Shown piece after piece: positions 26,205-37,486 of a stretch of DNA of 64,000 nucleotides (positions are counted from its first letter, which is position 1; every line of letters starts with the position of its first letter). Source of the stretch: Tetrapyrgos nigripes (Eukaryota > Basidiomycota > Agaricomycetes > Agaricales > Campanellaceae); assembly GCA_013368315.1 (NCBI GenBank), contig JAACJM010000019.1:682001-746000 (forward strand). Reading direction: 5' to 3'. Below the pieces are notes generated by a model, which was not told the origin of the DNA, did not search any database, and saw nothing but the letters and a program-made list of their open reading frames with translations. The translations under genes were made by a program, and so were the position numbers.

Positions 26205-28491
26205 TAGGGAACAGCATGGGGCTCCCGTGGGGAAAAAATTCTGACCTGTCCCCGTCCCCGTCAAAACCCGTCCCCGCCCTCGCGGGTCATGGATAACGAC
26301 GGGGCGGACGGGTCTGAGACAAAACCCACGGGTTCACGGGTATATAGTACAGGTTCACGTATATAGCTACATATCACTAAGTACACCTAATATATCATCA
26401 TACCCATCTGGCATCTCAATGTCCTCTGCCTCCTGCTCAGGATCCTCAACCTCAGGGAGCTTTGCAACAGCCAGGACGTCCTCATCGTGTATTAGACCCA
26501 TTAAACTCCACTGACCCAAACAGATAAGAGCACGCGTCGAATCAGCAGACAGGCGATTGCGAATGTAAGGTAAAAGAAAGCAGCCTCGGCTGAAAACACG
26601 CTCAACGTCTGTGGAGGTGGCTAAGTAGCAGTAATTAGACAAAATAGATTACCAGAAAATTGAACTCACCAGGTATAGTAAGATAGTCCAGTGCCATACG
26701 ATAGAGCGTTGGAAAATTTTTCCTCTTCTCATACCACCATCCTAAAACATCTTTTGTGGCTTCGATGTCCATGCTGAGATAACGATCAAGCTCATCACCA
26801 AGCTTGTCTACTTGTGGGGGTTGGAGTGCTGGTAATTCATCGAATCGATTCGGCTTCACTGGCTTTAATTAAAAGAGAATCAGTCACTAAAGTGACTTTT
26901 GCAAAACTGTCAAGCACGTACCTTGGATTTGGATAGGACAGGTGAGCTAGGCTCGTCGACTTCCATCTCACCCTCAACTCTTCTACCCTTGTAATCCCTT
27001 TCGTAGACTTCTCGTAGAGCTCCATCCCTTGATCAGGTTTTCTATTTCGAGGTAAGCCAAATCATCTAGACGACGCAAACAAAACTCACCGAGCTCTATT
27101 TCATCGCTTTGCTCTTGCATAGGAGAGGTACCACTAGAACTGGTACTGTCGTCATCACTATCCTCGTCGACGTCAATTACAGTAGCCTTAGAACCCGAGG
27201 ACTTCTTCGGTGGAGCAGGTTGTGGCTCATCACTATCTTCATCCACATCCATGACCAAAGGTTTAGAACTAGAAGACTTTTTTGAAATGGTAGTGCTTGC
27301 TCGTGGTACATTGGACTGTAGCTATGTATGTTAAGGGGATAAAATGATAATGTATAATGTTGTAGCTTACCTCAATGTCGGAGTCCTGAGTATTTTTTGA
27401 CTTGGTGTTTGGCTTTGAAAGGGTATTCTTGAGCCTTTTCGTGGCAGCCTTGACAGCAGTGGTAGCAACAGCCTTGGCCTTCGAAGCCTTCAGTTAAGGT
27501 TAAGTATAGTGACATACCATAAAATGGTATTGTCATAAGTATTACATGGGACAAGTATTCCGAGGATGATAGTTTCATCTTTTATTTCATCTCTTTTTCA
27601 TTTTCTTTTGATTTACTATTTTCCTTTTCAAATATTGTACTGCCTTATTTTCAGACAAGTCACAACAAGTCATAGTCAAGTCATAGTGACTCATGGACAT
27701 TTGCAACTTAAATATATTTTCAGATTTCTTCAAACTTCCTACTTATGATACATTCTTATTTACGCAGCCTTACGCAGCTGCCAAGTAAGTAGCTAAGTAC
27801 AGTGAGCAACCCAGATCCTTGCATCTCAAGCTTTTCCCCAAATCAGTCTCAGCCACAATCTTACATCGTCTCTTAGGCAATTGTTAAGTTCTTTTAGATA
27901 TCTCAGATATCTACCATTCATCCTCACACTCTCAAGATCTCGTTATTATTCAGTTTCGAGGCACTTATCGAGGGAATCGACTCTCATCGGGATTCTCTGA
28001 CTTTGATCAAGTCTGAGGAGATATCTCAAGCGTTAATTTAGCACACATCATATAGCTGGCAGATTGGAAAATGTATTAACGTACAACATTACCGGTGTCA
28101 GCGGTCTTTGCCTTCTTTGATGGGATAGCAGACTCAATAGGATCTTCGCCATTGGCTCTCGCCGTTGTAATGGACTTGCATTTCTTCTCTTTCATCTGGA
28201 GTTTTTTGGGAATGGGTGAGTCAGGGTGCATTGTTACTTTGAAGCAGAGGATTTTTTTTTTGTGTATGTTATAATATCTACCTACGAGTCTGCCTAACTG
28301 TATAACTATACAGTTGGTTGATGTAAAGGATTATGCCGAGTCGGCTTATGATAGTACCAGGTGGCGGGTCGGTTTACCCATGGGGCAGGTCGCGGGTTTG
28401 GCGTGGGATGAAATAAGCAGCCCCGTCCCTGTCCCCGCCATACCCCGTCCCCGTGACCTGTCATTTCCCCGTGGACCCGTGCTATTCCCTA
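26205..28491 (-). mobile_element. Internally deleted hAT transposon, 2.29 kb, perfect TSD
   Basis: The ends are TAGGGAACAGCATGGGG and, reversed, TAGGGAATAGCACGGG. Flanking CTCATCAT is duplicated exactly at 26,197-26,204 and 28,492-28,499. GC-rich subterminal repeats (GTCCCCGTCCCCG and CGGGTCATGG-type) lie within about 150 bp of both ends, unlike the AT-rich interior. The transposase is represented only by its two ends. Confidence 0.9.
26367..28195 (-). pseudogene. hAT transposase remnant (N- and C-terminal parts)
   Basis: An N-terminal basic region starts at 28,195 (MKEKKCKSITTARANGEDP), then KAVATTAVKAATKRLKNTL and two Asp/Glu-rich repeats (MDVDEDSDEPQPAPPKKSSG, VIDVDEDSDDDSTSSSG; 27,115-27,258). 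The C-terminal dimerisation domain is clear: LGWWYEKRKNFPTLYRMALD (26,689-26,748) and STDVERVFSRG, RNRLSADSTRALICLGQW (26,500-26,620). The several hundred codons between, which hold the catalytic DDE residues in intact hAT transposases, are absent. This is a non-autonomous deletion derivative. Confidence 0.8.
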
Positions 28492-30047
28492 CTCATCATC
28501 ACCAGTGATGATGATCAACTGGCCTGGGTGGGTGATCATTCTCCTTCTAGAGGATCTCACACCCCTATACCATCGCCAGTGAGGGGCAGGACTCCAGTTC
28601 CCTTGGTCAGTTGGGAAGACTTGGATGGTCTCCTTGCAAGTCTTCCTTTTGTCAATCTCTTCTTTGTTCTTTTTACTTATTACTCCTTCTCTTTACAGGT
28701 CATGTCTTCACATTCCACTAGTCCTGTAGGGAATAGTGACTTCATGGCTTCACTGCCAGTTCCAGTTATAGCTAGATGCTGAGCTTCTCCCACTAGGGCT
28801 GAAGTTTTGTGCAATGTGGAGCTTGTTAGGGCTGCTGGAGACACTGTAAGTTTTATTGTTTTTCTCTTTCTCTTTGTTTCTTTCAAGTGCTTGTTGTGAG
28901 GATCTTGCCACTTTTCATAGATTTCCCAACATGTCTTGGATTGGTTGGAGGAGCACCCTGAGGAGTCTAACTCTTCAGATGAGTCTGGCTCTGGGTCTTC
29001 AACACCAGTTCTGCTGTCTCCTAGAGGCAGAGACTGCACTCCTCAAGTAAGTTTTTCTTTCTTCTTCCACTGTTTCTCTACTGGCAGTTTTCTAACTGCT
29101 TGTTTCTTTCATTTGTAGCCACTCTTGGGACACCGTCCTCACTATGAGGATGGCAGTTCTCCCTCCTTTCACAACTTCAACTCCTTCATTCACCACACTG
29201 CTAATGCCCCTGACAATGACTTAGACCTGATTGAGAGGTGCAGTTCTTCATTGCCAATGACTCTCATAGGTTTCCTAGGCACCAATCACCAACTCCAGAA
29301 CCTGAACTCTCACCACGTCCAGGACCTTCAAGATCAAGGGCTTCTCCATTTGTTCCAGCTTCTCCACCTGTTAGTCACCAATATCGTTGTCGGGATCCAT
29401 CTTCTCCAACTTGTCTTTGTATTCTTCAGGCACGTCCAGATGAACTGGTTGGTGATTTCTCTCCACACTGCCAGAACATCACTCTTAGTCCATTACCATT
29501 GGATTTTGAGTACAACTGTCCACAGTCCTTCCTGGACTTGGAAGCCATCAAAGATAATGAGGATCCAGACCTAGTGGAACCAGGCGACATGGATATGGAT
29601 GCTTTCTATGGTTTGGAGGATAGGTCTGAGGTGGACATGGATTCTCTTGTGGAAGCTATGGCCAATTGGGACACCTGTCTCAATGGTGACTCTGCGCCTA
29701 CTGCCAGAGTGGAGGTTAATGAGCTGCCAGTTGCAGATAGTGCTCCCAATCTCTCAGAGTTGGGTAAAGTCGAGGTACCAGTGATCCCTGCTCCATGTTT
29801 TCGTTTGCCACCAGAGGAGGTCTACCGTAGGGAGATGGAGCGCCAATGCCTTCATCCACCTACATTCCATGTCGACTCTCCTCCTGAAGACTGGAGCTAT
29901 TTGTGGGCTCCTCATGAGACCTATATCAGAGTCAGGAGGTGGCCTTCACTTTTCCCTCTGCCAGTTCGTTCAACTTCTTCAGCCTTCAACAAACTGCCGA
30001 CTAACAGTTCTATTCCTTTTCTTAGTACTAGGGCATTATTTAAATGA
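28492..30047 (+). pseudogene. Uncharacterised multi-exon gene, 3' part
   Basis: Exons read TSDDDQLAWVGDHSPSRGSH to about 28,640; a segment beginning VMSSHSTSPVGNSDFMASLP (28,699) with an in-frame TGA at about 28,780; HVLDWLEEHPEESNSSDES to 29,046; and PLLGHRPHYEDGSSPSFHN from 29,119. Around 29,238 the frame must shift to continue as VQFFIANDSHRFPRHQSPTP and then a roughly 270-codon acidic, Pro-rich region (DMDMDAFYGLEDRSEVDMD, PEEVYRREMERQCLHPPTFH) ending at 30,047. Introns are short with GTAAGT donors. No domain is recognised. With the gypsy and hAT insertions upstream, plus a stop and a frameshift, the locus is a pseudogene, possibly itself of transposon origin. Confidence 0.5.
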
Positions 30048-30765
30048 TATGGCCTTGGTACTCCACTGCCTATCCATCATCACCAGTATCCTGTGCAACT
30101 TGCAGATGACAGCCAATACTTGGGATGATAAAAGAGGTACTCACAGACCATCTGGGTACAGTAGATGTAGATATCTTGGACCTTTTCCTTTCTCTTTTGT
30201 TTGTTCTTTATTTAGGGCTACTCAGAGATCCATACAGCATGCATTTCATAGTAAATGTAGCTGTCGTGGTCATAAAAAGTAGACTTGTACGTATGTACTT
30301 TGATAGCAGTAGAACACTGATAGTTTTCTTGGAATATACCCTATTTTCTTGGTATACATTCTGGCACTAGTCTTTTTAAGAGACTTGAAAGACTTGTACA
30401 AAGCCTTTCAAGCTTGTTTACCAACTGCCCAAATCCACTGTTACATAATTTTGCTCCACTGAGTGTCCATCTTTCAACTGCCAATTTGAAGTTTAGCTTC
30501 AAATTCAGAGCTAACATGTTTCTGCTAGTTTCTTTGACTTGTTTATGATGTGTTGAAGTTCCTCCACTTATTTCAAATTTCTAGTTTCTAGGGTATGCAC
30601 CTCCTCCCCCCAACTAGAAATTTTCGTCGTCCCAATGAAACACTGTCTCATTAGGTACTGTCACAGTAGTACCACCAGATTTTTCAGTATAAAAGGCCTA
30701 AGGATTTTGCTGTTAAACTTCACAATGAAACCTTTTCATTTGGTCTTTTCACTGTCTCTTCATCT
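30048..30765. other. Gap between two unknown genes
   Basis: About 720 bp, AT-rich. It probably contains the promoter of the gene at 30,766 (TATAAAAGG at about 30,688). No other feature is supported. Confidence 0.4.
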
Positions 30766-32129
30766 ATGTCTGCTGCCACTACTACGTCTTCAACCTTCGA
30801 TGCTGATGCCTGGATGGCTAAAGTATCTGAGGCTGTAGGTGGTATGAAGAACCCAGGGACCTTAATCATCACTGCCCCTCAGTCCTATGGTGACACTTTG
30901 GTTTGTGCTGGTGCTATCAGTCTAAGTGAACTTAACTAACTAGCAGTTTCTTTTAGTCCAAGCATTTCGACATCAAGGAGTTCCACAAGAACAATGCTTG
31001 TGTTAGAGCCTACTTGTGTCATGCCAAAAGCATCAAAATATATGTCAACCAGTACCAGATTGACAAGAACAAGTTGCACTGCCTTGACAAGATTACCAAC
31101 TTCGTTGATGCCCTTCTAAAGGTGAGTTGAGGCAGTCACCCTCCTGTTGAACCAGGTATAATTAACATTGGTAAGGGCAAGCACTTTGTTCACTCATTAT
31201 TACTTTTTAGTGCATCATTTCTGCCCCCACTGTTGAAGACAGTGAGTCCGAGATTGAGATTGTTACTGAGCCCACAGAAGACATTGTGGTATGTTTACCA
31301 CCAGTTTTATTCTACTGAGTTTTGTCCCACTAATGCTTGTTTTACTGCCAGATGAGAGAAGCTGGGCTTTCTGCCTCAGCTCATGCTCCAAGCCAGACTC
31401 CTAAGAGCTTGAAAGATTTGCCCAAAATCTCTAAAGTTACTGTGAGCAAAATATCCTTTCTTACTACTTCGCCAGTTTTCTTTAACTGCCAATTCATTTC
31501 AGAAGACTCCCACCAGTGCGACTGGTAGTTCTCATGGCATCACCACTCGTGCCACCACTGTATGTCTTCATTATTCCTTGGTTGAGGGCATTGATACCTC
31601 TTCTAGAGAGTACCTCAAAGCTGACTACTATCTTTGTAAGGCAGAGGCTAACTGCCAGGAAGAAGCTGCTCATAGCAAGAAGACTCACATCTTCACTGGT
31701 TCAGTGAACAACTTCAACCCACCTGCTGATGGTAAGTTCACATTTATTCCATTTTTTGTTTCTCAATTTTCCTTTCACTGACTTTATTACATAGAACCCA
31801 TTGAGACACCAGAGGATCTGTTGCACAAGTCCAACATTGGGACCTTCCTGGAATACCAGAAACTCCCTGATGAGTCTCTCAACATGCTTCAGAACTTCCT
31901 TCACAACGAGTTGCTTTCAGTGGGCCACCAGATGCATTTCCTTGCTAGCCACTATCGTGGTGCATACAACAATCTCATGTCCATGATCAACGCCAAACTG
32001 ATGTGTACTGAGCTTGAAGACAAAGATGCTACTGCCAAAAAAGCCCTTAATGGTTTGTCTCCTAACAGTAAAAACAGTTCCGGCTCTGTTATTCCAGTCG
32101 AGACCTTAGCATCCTCTTCCACCAATTAG
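30766..32129 (+). CDS. Uncharacterised six-exon gene
   Basis: Exons 30,766-30,900, 30,957-31,121, 31,211-31,288, 31,352-31,441, 31,503-31,731 and 31,795-32,129 join with consistent GT-AG sites and phases; most exons are whole codons. The product of about 340 residues begins MSAATTTSSTFDADAWMAKV. It contains KHFDIKEFHKNNACVRAYLC, an acidic SESEIEIVTEPTED segment and a helical C-terminal half (LLHKSNIGTFLEYQKLP, MLQNFLHNELLSVGHQMHFL, AYNNLMSMINAKL). I do not recognise a domain. Unlike the neighbouring pseudogene it has no stop or frameshift, so it may be expressed. It lies between transposons, uses the same short-intron style, and could be a cargo gene or a domesticated family member. Confidence 0.6.
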
Positions 32130-33515
32130 TACTGAGTTTGTATGCCATTAGTTACATAGATAGTTGAACTGCTCTTGTAGACTTGTCCACATGTGTTCAT
32201 TCCATATTTTGTCTCCAGTTATCTACTAGTGGTACAGAGTTAACCACTAAAACACAGGTCTGACTTCATTAGATCTAAGATCTCATTTTCTACTTCTGAA
32301 GACTTTAAAAGGCTCAGAGTCTCATAGATCTTGTTACTCCTTTTATTCTATCAAAGGTGTTATGGCCTGCTGCATATATTGCACCCTTGGCCATTGGTCT
32401 CATTTTCTCCTTTGTCCATCTTACCAGGACGTTCTCTGGTGTTGAAATGAACCCTCAGTGATACTGTCTTATATGTTGAGCATCACCCATGGTTCAAATA
32501 TGATGTTCGACTGGCAGCTAGGACAACCTATAGTCACAAAGTCACAAAGTCTATGAGCCACTTGTAAGTCTATTCATTTCATTTCTGGTGGCATACACTG
32601 CTTCATCTTTTCAGCTTATACAGCCCTCATTCTTTTTGGATATGCCCTGGGCTGAAAACCCATTGCCTGGATATTTGGTTAGTCAGTAAGCACTTGGTTA
32701 TTTTCCTATAACTCGTGTGTTACTAAGTTTTACTGCTAGTGGTACTTGTCATACATAAACCTACACTCTTGTTGAGACATAAGGTTTTGCAATAATTCTA
32801 AGTTTTACTGCTAGTGGCACTTGTCATACATAAACCTATGCTCTTGTTGAGACATAAGGTTTTGCAATAATTTGTTATGATCTTGTACTGACTGCTAGTC
32901 TTTGCTACCAGTACCATAGTGAAGAGTAACTGCTAGTTTGTTACCCATATGTGTTTATCCCATTAGCTTATCTGCCATCATGTTTTAGTTTTGGCAGTAA
33001 GCTGCCAGTATGTAGGTATGGATCTATGTTTGGTGTAGTGGTAACCACAAGTCCAGTCGTGACTGCCGTCACTGGGTCACCAGCAGATGGGGTCACAGAG
33101 CACTGCCACTGGTGATCAATTGGCTCAGTAATGTGGCACATGATCTCTCCCTCCCCAAATCACCAGCTCTGGCTGACATGTCACCTGCAGGTCCTTGATG
33201 CCTTCCTTCCCCTCCTCCCCTCCTCCTCTCCTCTCCCTATTTGCTGCCAATGTGGCTGGCTGCACTGCTGACACAGGTGCCTTGGCCTGGCCTGGGGGTG
33301 CTTTGGCTGGCAGAAATGCAGCTTGTTCCCATTGAAGGGTGAAAAGTGTTACGATTACTATTTATAGTAATCGTTATTTTTTGATGTCCACCCACCCAAA
33401 TTTTTGCGCATTCAAACGCGGATCTGTGATCTGTGGGAACTTATCACTATATTGAGCTGAAAAATTCATATGATCTATTTGCTTACAGTAAGTGATTGTG
33501 TATCCCTAAAAAGTG
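32130..33515. other. Non-coding region with a 75-bp tandem duplication
   Basis: About 1.4 kb without a supported gene. The segment CTAAGTTTTACTGCTAGTGG at 32,723-32,797 is repeated directly at 32,798-32,872 with few changes. The motif CTGCTAGT/CTGCCAGT is frequent throughout. Confidence 0.6.
32723..32872. repeat. Two-copy 75-bp tandem repeat
   Basis: Copies at 32,723-32,797 and 32,798-32,872 both run from CTAAGTTTTACTGC to GGTTTTGCAATAATT and differ at only a few positions, indicating a recent duplication. Confidence 0.85.
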
Positions 33516-33600
33516 TGCCAGTGCGAGGATTGAACTCGCGCAAGCCAAACATAATTGACGTGGACTTTGGCACAGCACAAAACCATTACACCACAGGACA
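33516..33600 (-). pseudogene. tRNA-like sequence (pseudo-tRNA or SINE head)
   Basis: On the minus strand TGGTGTAATGG fits the Pol III A box and GAGTTCAATCC the B box, and GCGAG-TTCAATC-CTCGC is a perfect T arm. A run of five T follows 3 nt downstream, a possible Pol III terminator. However, the acceptor halves (TGTCCTGT and ACTGGCA) pair only if an extra base is ignored, the presumed anticodon stem GCCAA/TTGGC encloses 18 nt, and no T is found at the universal position 33. It is therefore not a functional tRNA as read. Confidence 0.4.
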
Positions 33601-33769
33601 ACTGTTAAACTGCATACATAAAGGTCCATATCTAGTTGTACAATCAATATATGTTCATTACCATTTGTTCAACATCATCAAGGATTATGGAGATGTGAGT
33701 TTGGTTTATGGGGGGTAAGATATGTAAGTGCAGAGAAGTTTATTACGAATTCATTTTAAGGGGCTATTT

Positions 33770-34560
33770 TGGATGGGAAATAAAAGTTTGCAGGGGTGAG
33801 GGGGGGTATGCAATTAAAGGGAAGTTTACCATTGATACATTTTTGGTCTGAGCCAATTATGGCTTCCTTTAACTCCAGATTGAGAAGGAAAGAAAGCCCA
33901 CAATAATAGGTAGGGTAGTTTACCATCAATATATGTTTGGTCTGGGCCAATTCTTGCCTCATTTCACTCCAGAAAAATAGGGAAACAACCCCCATACTGA
34001 GAGGTACTCTGGATCTATGGATATGAGTTGTGGGTGGGTGAGGGGGAAGTTTACCATTCATATATTTTTGTTCTGGGGAAATTCTGGCCTCATTTAACCT
34101 CAGAATAAGGGGGAAAGAAACCCTAGAGTTATAGGTGCTCTGGATGTGGAGATATGAGGTTTTGGGTGGGTGAGGGGAAGGTATGTGAGAGTGAAGGAGT
34201 TTACCATCAATATATATTTGTTCAGAGGCAATTTTGGCCTCATTTAACCTCAGAATAAGAGGGAAAGAAAACATAGAGTCATAGGCACTCTGGATGTGGA
34301 GATATGAGTTTTTAGGTGGGTGAGGGGAGGGTATGTGAGTGCTGGGAAGTTTACCATCAATATATTTTTTATCTGGGGCATTTCTGGCCTCATTAAACTC
34401 CAGAAAAACAGGGAAAGGAACCCCATACTGAGAGGTTCTCTGGATCTACAGATATGAGTTTTGGGTGGGTGAGGGGAAGGTACGTGAGAGCAGGGGAGTT
34501 TACCTTCAATATATCCTTATTATGGGCCAATTCTTGTCTCATTTAACTTTGGAACAAGAT
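33770..34560. repeat. Minisatellite of about 149-bp units
   Basis: Six diverged units are marked by AGTTTACCATCAATATAT at about 33,823, 33,917, 34,048, 34,198, 34,346 and 34,497; the last four are about 149 bp apart. Each unit continues with TTCTGGCCTCATTTAAC, GGGGAAAG and GATATGAGTTTTGGGTGGGT. A 172-codon minus-strand open frame across it only reflects the repeat. Confidence 0.8.
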
Positions 34561-35599
34561 ATACCTCACCTGTGTCTTTGCCGCTCACCTGTCTTTGTTG
34601 TTGTCAACCATCACTATGTATGATTTTGGGGAGCTGTGTTCCTTTTGGCTACCTGTTGTCATTGTACTCATTGCATCTAGGTCCCCTGAATTCGTGGATT
34701 GGGTACTTTCCCATCTTTCCATGGATGAGTTGATGCCCTTCTCCATCTCTTATTTCAATTTCTGAAGCTGTACACTCCAACAAGGCCCAACTTCACTCTC
34801 TGAAACATTTACAGTGCCACACTCAGTTTATTATTTCTGGTTCAGTTGTCCATTTACTGGGTTAACATGTAGTGAGAAAAGATGGCACAGTTTGGCTCAA
34901 TGATGGTGTGCATGGAAACACTTCATCACCAGAAGGAGGATATAACACCACAATGCTACTTATAATGATCCTGCATGTTCCTATCTTTATCCCTGATGTA
35001 ATATAGTAATCGTCTTGCCAGCAACAGCCTGGCCTCTACCCCCCAGTTTGATTGAGTGGTTTTTTCTTCCATTGAAGATGTAATCTTTTCTATGGAAGCT
35101 TTCTGCTCAAAGTGTTCAATGGAACATTGGATATGTTTGATTGAAGGTTTCAACAGGTGAGTTTCAGGGATTCTATTGACCTATCTTATCAAGGTTCAAA
35201 AAACTTGCACAGACTCCTGTCTTGGGCAGGTTGGAATAGCACTCGCAATGCATGCCACAGGATGTTTTTTCATCTCCCCCAGTCTGTAGGTGGACATTAC
35301 TGTCCTGTTGCATAGTTGGGCTCACAAATACACACATTTTATTTTTTGTTTACTGTCTGAAGGGTATAGATGATGGGGTTGGGTGCAGGTAGCATCCAAC
35401 ACCACCATCCTCCATCAGCTAAATGTGGATTAATTTGATGGTATAGCTCACTCACTGCATCCCTCCAGATCTGTCATCAAAAATTTCTCTTCTCATTGAA
35501 GGTTAGAGACATAGCATGCATGATAAAGATGGGGAGCTTTGCCTGTGAGTGGGTTACTGATGGTGGAAATTTCAGATGTGTGAATAGGTGGGTTCAATA
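34561..35599. other. Region between two tandem arrays
   Basis: About 1 kb with no gene or terminal repeat that I can support. Confidence 0.4.
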
Positions 35600-36130
35600 C
35601 AATAAAATCACTCAAAAGCTTCAATGGGTTCTATTGAACACTTTTATGAGGTGAGTAAAAAAAAGTGTTCTCTCGAAGACTCTTTTTGATTGAACCTTTT
35701 TCTAGGTGATTACTCAAGATCTTCAATGAAAGATAAATAGGACACATTCCATTGAACACTTTACTAGGTGAGCAACAAAAATGTTCTATCAAAGACTCAC
35801 TCTTTTTGATTGAAGCTTTTGCCAGATGATTACTCAAGAGCTTCAATGAAAGATCAAATATGTTCCATTGAACACTTTACCAGGTGAGTAACAAAAATGT
35901 TCTATCAAAGACTTACTCTTTTCGACTGAACCTTTTTCCAGATGACTACTAAAGATCTTCAATGAAAGATTCTATACATTCTATTGAACACTTTACTAGG
36001 TAAGTCACAAAAATGTTCTATCGAACACTTACTCTTTTTGATTGAACGTTTTTTCAGAAAGATCAGGTATGTTTGATTGAACATTTCCCTAGCTAGGTGC
36101 TGGTTCAAAATGTTTCATTGATCATTTTAC
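35600..36130. repeat. Tandem array of about 117-bp units
   Basis: Four to five units share TCCATTGAACACTTTACTAGG, then GTGAGTAACAAAAATGTTCT, then CTCTTTTTGATTGAACCTTT and CTTCAATGAAAGAT. Successive copies of the TTGAACACTTTA core are about 117 bp apart (about 35,752, 35,868, 35,985). The units are diverged, so the array is old. Confidence 0.75.
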
Positions 36131-37486
36131 TTACTTCAATTGAAGGTTCTGTACAGTACATGTGTGCCCTTTGTGTTCAGTAATCTTGGTATTTTTCTAG
36201 AGCATGGTACTTGGTGAGTTCTATAACCTTTACCCTTTTCCTTTTGAACTATGATTTCACTGTGGTGTGATACCCACAGATGCAGACTGCAGACACAGTC
36301 ATACCAAGTTGTGTTGTATAGCCACCAGTAAGTACTCAGAAGAAATAATCAATGAGATTTGCAATGTACATTATTTTAACAGATTTCTAACTTTTCTTGA
36401 AGCCTTTGAGGAAAAGCAAAAGCAAAAGCAAAAGAAGGGTTCTGCACACAGGAGATAGGTAATATATTACTATTAAAGCAGTCTTATTTGTAATGTACAT
36501 TAGTTTCACTATCATACATATCAAAAAGAGTTCCAGCATCTATGTTTTGTTACCAGTCTGGTCTTTCTTTGCCTTAGGCCACTTGGACACTGGCAGTTTT
36601 TGCTTCTTTGAGTTTGTAGTTGTGGCAGTGAACTTGGTGGCGTCATAGACCTACACAACCCTGGCTCTCTAGCTTTACTGATCTATTGCTAAGGGTTCCA
36701 ATTAAGGCTGTAGACAGATAGAACATGTATCCATCCAATGAAGCCAAAAAATTGAGTTGCTGTGATGATCTAGTGATGGAGAAGCAACTTTGTCTTCATT
36801 TCTTGGCAGCGTTGGTAGGTCACATGACACATATGCACCTTGTGCGTGTCAGACACAACTTTTGTTTTCCAGTGTGTATATTTCTGTCTAGATTCTCATT
36901 TTCTGAGCACAAGGGCACTCCTATCTCTTGTTCAAAATTACAAGCTAGGCAGTAACTGGTTAGTTGCAAAAGTTACACCACCCTTTTGGGTAAGCCCCTA
37001 AACTCTCATTGTATAATTGGGGTAAATTTTGGTGAGTTTAGTCACTAGAGATACATAATCTATAGCTAGTAATAATAAGTAATAATCATACTGAAAAAGA
37101 TACTCTATTTCTTCTGGCTATTCTTTGGCTTCAGATGCTTGGCAATGGCATGTTGACACTTCTTCTTTCTTCTGCTTGAAGTATATGGGTCAATACAGAC
37201 TTCAATATCTGCAGTTGGTCAAGGCAGGAAATTTGGTGGTGTCGTTGATCGTACATCATCCTGTGACTCATTAGTAGTAAGTAAGACTGTGGCAGAAATT
37301 ATGATATACAACTCACAGATGCTCCCTTTCTCCAAGCTTTATTGAGTTCTGCAAGGGAAATGCTAAGCTGATTGAGGCTCATCTTTTCCATAGCTCAAGT
37401 TCTCTCCATGTTTGAAGCTGCTGTGTCATATGAGATACCTTTCTCCATTCTGGGATCTCTCAGAACTGATTCCAAGATTTACGCTC
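36131..37486. other. Decayed region, probable transposon gene debris
   Basis: About 1.35 kb. Short basic peptides are readable on the minus strand (for example KKKCQHAIAKHLKPKNSQKK at about 37,100-37,160) and suggest the tail of a degenerate protein, but no open gene remains. Confidence 0.35.

Noticed and set aside
28314..28508. 64-codon plus-strand frame near the right end of the small hAT
   Set aside because: It covers GC-rich subterminal repeats and the TSD; not a gene.
33756..34274. 172-codon minus-strand open frame
   Set aside because: It lies entirely in the 149-bp minisatellite and encodes the repeat several times over; no protein features.
33770..36130. Possible CRISPR array
   Set aside because: Units are long, diverged and have no unique spacers; the sequence is eukaryotic.
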